Below, piece by piece: positions 5,801 through 7,270 of a stretch of DNA of 7,270 nucleotides. The notes under the pieces were generated by a model. It saw only the letters and a list, made by a program, of their open reading frames with translations, was not told where the DNA came from and did no database searches. The stretch spans positions 1 through 7,270 of the forward strand of contig JAAFHO010000282.1 of NCBI GenBank assembly GCA_013297575.1, in the 5' to 3' direction. A program made the translations under genes and the position numbers. Numbering within the stretch: position 1 is the stretch's first letter; every line of letters begins with the position of its first letter. This DNA is from Chitinophagales bacterium (GTDB taxonomy: Bacteria; Bacteroidota; Bacteroidia; Chitinophagales; Saprospiraceae).

Positions 5801-7270
5801 ACAATTATTGTACAAATACCAGCGGACTCACCAATGATCTGGTAGATGGTGTACTCATTCCACAGGCAGGTTTTATCCGTTTTTCGTCCTGTGAAGATAG
5901 CGTACACCTGCAAATGAACGTAGGCGATTGCACAGAACAAGACGCGGGTGTTCAGTTTTGGTTACTCACGGGCGATTGTACAAACCCCGATTTGTCGCAA
6001 CCCATCACTGTGTTGGAAGGGCAAAGCGGTCAGTTTATTTTTAATGGATTAACACCCGATGAACCTTATTTTATCGTTTTTGGTAATGCCAATTCCACCG
6101 CAGACAATGTATGTCCGTTCAATATTGAGGTGGTGAGTGGGGTAGGAACGGCTACGCCTGGCCCATCCACTTGTACCTGCACGGGTACCGCCAGCATACT
6201 AGGGCCAAGTGTTTTGTGTCCGACTGATGTTGCAAATTATACCCTTATTTTACCATCTTGCGATATTACTTTTGGTGTGGGTTCGGGGGGGAATGGCAGT
6301 TTTTGTTGCCCATCTTTGGCTACAGATTCGGTGCATATTCAATGGCATTTGCCTTTGGGGCTTAATTTCCTGAGCGATAGTATAAATGTATATAGCATTC
6401 AGGTTCAGGCTGATTCTAGTATGCTCGGTTTGGATACGGTATTGGTAGGCGAAATATTTGTGACCATTAATACGGGTAGCGGTACCGATACATTGGTGTT
6501 TTGCGATTGTACGGCCTCTTGCGCTTTTGATATTATGCCAAAGGAAGTAACCATTATACATACGGTAGAATATTTATTTTGTATGTTTACTTGTGTGAGT
6601 CCAAGTTGCATTTTGAACGGCGAAGCGTATCTTTTTCCGGGTAGTTTTATGCAGCAAACCAATTGCAAAACAACCATCGTCAATATTTTTGACGATACGA
6701 GTATTCCAACTGTTGAAATTATGTCCAGCGGGCCTGCTTGCTATGGCGGTGTAGAAAACTTATTTGCCATTACCAATGCTAATTATTCAGTGACATGGTC
6801 TGGGCCGGGTGTCAATGGTTTAACCGGATTGTCTGTATCGGCTATACAGCCTGGTGTATATGCTGCTACTGTTACGGGTAGTAATGGCTGTACCAATGAA
6901 GCATCATATACCGTTGTGTTTCCACCACCCGTAATAGCGGCCACTAGCCCCGATATTACGATTTGTGTCGGTGAGTCCACTACACTATCTGCAACAGGGA
7001 GTTTGGGCGGTAATTTTTACCAATGGAGCAATAGTCAAACGGGATTTACCATAACAGTAACACCTGCTACCACCACCACTTATACCGTAACTGTATTTAA
7101 TGATTTGGGTTGTACCGCTACAGCCTCAGTTACCGTTACCGTAGATCCATTAGCCCTTGTAAATATGGGACAAGTAGGGCTGGTATCGTGTAGTACACCC
7201 TGTTTTACTTTTCAGGGAAAGAACTATTGCAATCCCGGCCAATATCAAGACACTACTAATTGCACGATAC
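2758..7270 (+). CDS. Giant cysteine-rich secreted repeat protein with beta-sandwich, PKD-like and Ig-like modules (3' partial)
   Basis: ATG at 2758 opens a frame with no stop for 1504 codons to the window edge. The start is fixed by an in-frame TAA at 2746-2748 and by a signal peptide immediately after the ATG (MNKLYFILCFLCLRSVLIA, likely cut after A19). Three related modules follow. Unit 1 is residues 22-392, unit 2 is 393-989, unit 3 is 990 to the edge. Each opens with a beta-sandwich marked by (A)PxxCGxxL and closing with C-x-F-x-I-x-V-x-(S/G)G, followed by a PKD-like segment. Units 2 and 3 add a SprB/PKD-like repeat (QPGTYSCTVTNPSNGCT; QPGVYAATVTGSNGCT) and an Ig-like domain (ICNGQSVTLST; ICVGESTTLSATGS). 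Cysteine is about 6% by hand count. No enzyme motif is visible. The class is known as T9SS-exported surface or adhesin-like protein, but the sorting domain would lie beyond the window, so T9SS export is inference. Confidence 0.93.
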   Translation, partial: MNKLYFILCFLCLRSVLIAQNCMPTNQCFNAPLFCGRALETQIFNNFGSNGAFSPNCNDNFVSHASSWFKVIPCTNSLELTVTALNTLNGNGLQIALYTGCSPNLAVACNAGMAGGWSSPLTFTATVVPGKEYLLQVDGYDGDICEFTIDVISGIDTAVPPPPISTVPGAITSIPNGNSFCTVGAVSFKAEWPGCALFTTPQLTCYKPKEDSCKGIKWTFPPGTIYLSAKDANPVLVSFVNVVPGNDTIRAKPKDCACPKDLCVSCGQLCCPVEELFFPINIQPTTVIQLPTIELCATQWPPTCVQSTGSFFDANNAFCQISLDVPTCTQVVQPYHKIPADTTNLGIIMICAGDSVAICDTFFTDLGPHTYFCSCDSAVTFNIVKDFSCNNDCLSYNQPAPMGNAVATAPFLCGNYLDGYCSSNTDLNGGLSNIGIPNTGILRFSPCSTDPVALKITVKDCYENAGLTVQVTDKFFNQLSVIIIDNNDTDTLITSGLIADTSYLLLVSSAYFTNDICAFQIEVLGGIGTGEPGGATCSCTDSYVTGPTDICPADIVQYSIVPGSCTFGFTPGTAGNGYYCCPDGINSTDTLKLVWHIPPFMNFLSDSIDVTTITVQVDSSFLGMNVDVMDSVWVSLEHIPTNPSPPSDTLVFCDCTAGGCISGFKGKGVRMMHKVEQFNCTLTCSNNVCVLDGIVFNQPGVTINTTNCLTKIYNISKDVAPPTVAVLSQGFISCYQPVIPINPVIGNMNFVIAWTGPFGQPQNPVYPLYVSQPGTYSCTVTNPSNGCTSKAEVFVAMDITPPIAVAGPKTTICNGQSVTLSTAGSSSGGQFIYKWNTPLPPAAVTPLVTTTYTLTVTNNFNGCTKTATTTITVKPITVVNHALEQICAENWPPTCPNGGPTTVNGSTATCSVLSGLPQCEQHIYNYQRLNSIVVNQNIPLCPNDTFWLNGSPHTQINSVLTDILTSALGCDSMVNYTLVQNPNCPILFDCSNANMPAPPGDSCHLAPFLCGNYLNNYCTNTSGLTNDLVDGVLIPQAGFIRFSSCEDSVHLQMNVGDCTEQDAGVQFWLLTGDCTNPDLSQPITVLEGQSGQFIFNGLTPDEPYFIVFGNANSTADNVCPFNIEVVSGVGTATPGPSTCTCTGTASILGPSVLCPTDVANYTLILPSCDITFGVGSGGNGSFCCPSLATDSVHIQWHLPLGLNFLSDSINVYSIQVQADSSMLGLDTVLVGEIFVTINTGSGTDTLVFCDCTASCAFDIMPKEVTIIHTVEYLFCMFTCVSPSCILNGEAYLFPGSFMQQTNCKTTIVNIFDDTSIPTVEIMSSGPACYGGVENLFAITNANYSVTWSGPGVNGLTGLSVSAIQPGVYAATVTGSNGCTNEASYTVVFPPPVIAATSPDITICVGESTTLSATGSLGGNFYQWSNSQTGFTITVTPATTTTYTVTVFNDLGCTATASVTVTVDPLALVNMGQVGLVSCSTPCFTFQGKNYCNPGQYQDTTNCTI
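2821..3933 (+). repeat. Module unit 1 of the giant protein (short form)
   Basis: Residues 22-392. The beta-sandwich (22-154) has APLFCG at 31-36, a LYTGC strand and closes CEFTIDVISG. A PKD-like segment follows (about 160-285) with a dense cysteine cluster at residues 256-271 (C256, C258, C263, C266, C270, C271). The unit ends with the C296-x3-WPPTC304 motif, a CAGDSVAICDTFF strand and a CSCDSAVTFNIV strand. It lacks the SprB-like and Ig-like repeats present in units 2 and 3, making it about 225 residues shorter than unit 2. Confidence 0.75.
3934..5724 (+). repeat. Module unit 2 of the giant protein (full form, 597 residues)
   Basis: Residues 393-989. Order: beta-sandwich 393-526 (APFLCGNYLDGYC, CAFQIEVLGG), CSC at 537-539, PKD-like segment with FLSDSI (603-608) and TLVFCDC (649-655), SprB/PKD-like repeat from W754 to about 800, Ig-like domain 801-875, C887-x3-WPPTC895, then an LCPNDTFWLNGSPHT strand and a GCDSMVNYTLV strand. 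The last two resemble the CxGDS...GCDS repeat common in Saprospiria surface proteins. Equivalent landmarks recur in unit 3 at offsets of 590-602 residues, so these are tandem copies of about 1.8 kb with small indels. Confidence 0.82.
5158..5382 (+). other. Ig-like domain of unit 2
   Basis: Residues 801-875 match the Bacteroidota Ig-like pattern: AGPKTTICNGQSVTLST, a YKW strand, a TTTYTLTVTNNFNGC strand and a closing TTTITVKP. The cysteine after TTI and the cysteine in NGC are the canonical pair seen in this family. Such domains are stacked as spacers in T9SS surface proteins; no ligand can be predicted. Confidence 0.8.
5725..7270 (+). repeat. Module unit 3 of the giant protein (cut by window edge)
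   Basis: Residues 990 to 1504. Order: beta-sandwich 990-1128 (APFLCGNYLNNYC, CPFNIEVVSG), CTC at 1139-1141, PKD-like segment with FLSDSI (1204-1209) and TLVFCDC (1245-1251), SprB/PKD-like repeat from W1347, Ig-like domain 1390-1464, then C1478-STP-C1482 where units 1 and 2 have C-x3-WPPTC, and FTFQGKNYCNPGQYQDTTNC, a form of the Saprospiria F.G..Y..PG.Y.DT repeat. The unit runs off the window, so its end and any further units cannot be seen. Confidence 0.8.
6925..7149 (+). other. Ig-like domain of unit 3
   Basis: Residues 1390-1464 read SPDITICVGESTTLSATGS, then a YQWSNSQTG strand, TPATTTTYTVTVFNDLGC and TASVTVTVDP. It is collinear with the unit 2 Ig-like domain (first cysteine at 1403 versus 813) and closer to the family consensus than that copy. 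Confidence 0.82.

Noticed and set aside
3934..7270. CRISPR or short DNA tandem repeat array
   Set aside because: The repeats are protein modules of about 1.8 kb with diverged DNA; no short direct repeats with regular unique spacers are present.
1..7270. A defence, mobile-element or enzymatic system
   Set aside because: No integrase, transposase, nuclease, helicase, methyltransferase or toxin motif, and no tRNA or rRNA, was found in either strand; the window is filled by two exported repeat proteins.

Overview
This window comes from a Bacteroidota genome, most likely a Saprospiria-type member (Haliscomenobacter/Lewinella relatives). The evidence is a type IX secretion system (T9SS) type A sorting domain, the Bacteroidota domain built around SFDPNDK and RFQNTGTDTA, PKD/Ig-like repeats with CxGxSxTLS and TTTTYTVTV signatures, and moderate GC. 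The genus is an inference. No housekeeping gene, RNA gene or mobile element is present to anchor it.

The layout is simple: two very long genes on the + strand and almost nothing else. Bases 1-2707 are the 3' part of a large secreted protein (901 residues visible, true start upstream). From N to C terminus it has a beta-propeller-like repeat region, a Cna-B/SdrD-like beta-sandwich, further Ig-like/CARDB-like sandwiches, the SFDPNDK domain and a C-terminal T9SS sorting domain. A 50-base spacer (2708-2757) follows, with a 10-base palindrome but no convincing terminator or promoter. Bases 2758-7270 are the 5' part of a second secreted protein. It is open for 1504 codons to the window edge with no stop. 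It has a signal peptide and then three related modules of beta-sandwich, PKD-like and Ig-like domains, unusually rich in cysteine (about 89 of 1504 residues by hand count). This gene is the largest coding region in the window; it is open because it leaves the window, not because it is broken.

Both products are expected outside the outer membrane: the first carries its T9SS signal, and the second looks like the same class but its C terminus lies outside the window. They may be co-transcribed (same strand, 50-base gap) and serve as surface or matrix proteins, adhesins or structural filaments. No catalytic domain is visible in either, so a specific function cannot be given. I see no defence system, CRISPR array, integrase, transposase, tRNA or rRNA. 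The points most worth a second look are the cysteine-rich modular architecture of the second protein and its recurring, apparently unnamed beta-sandwich module.
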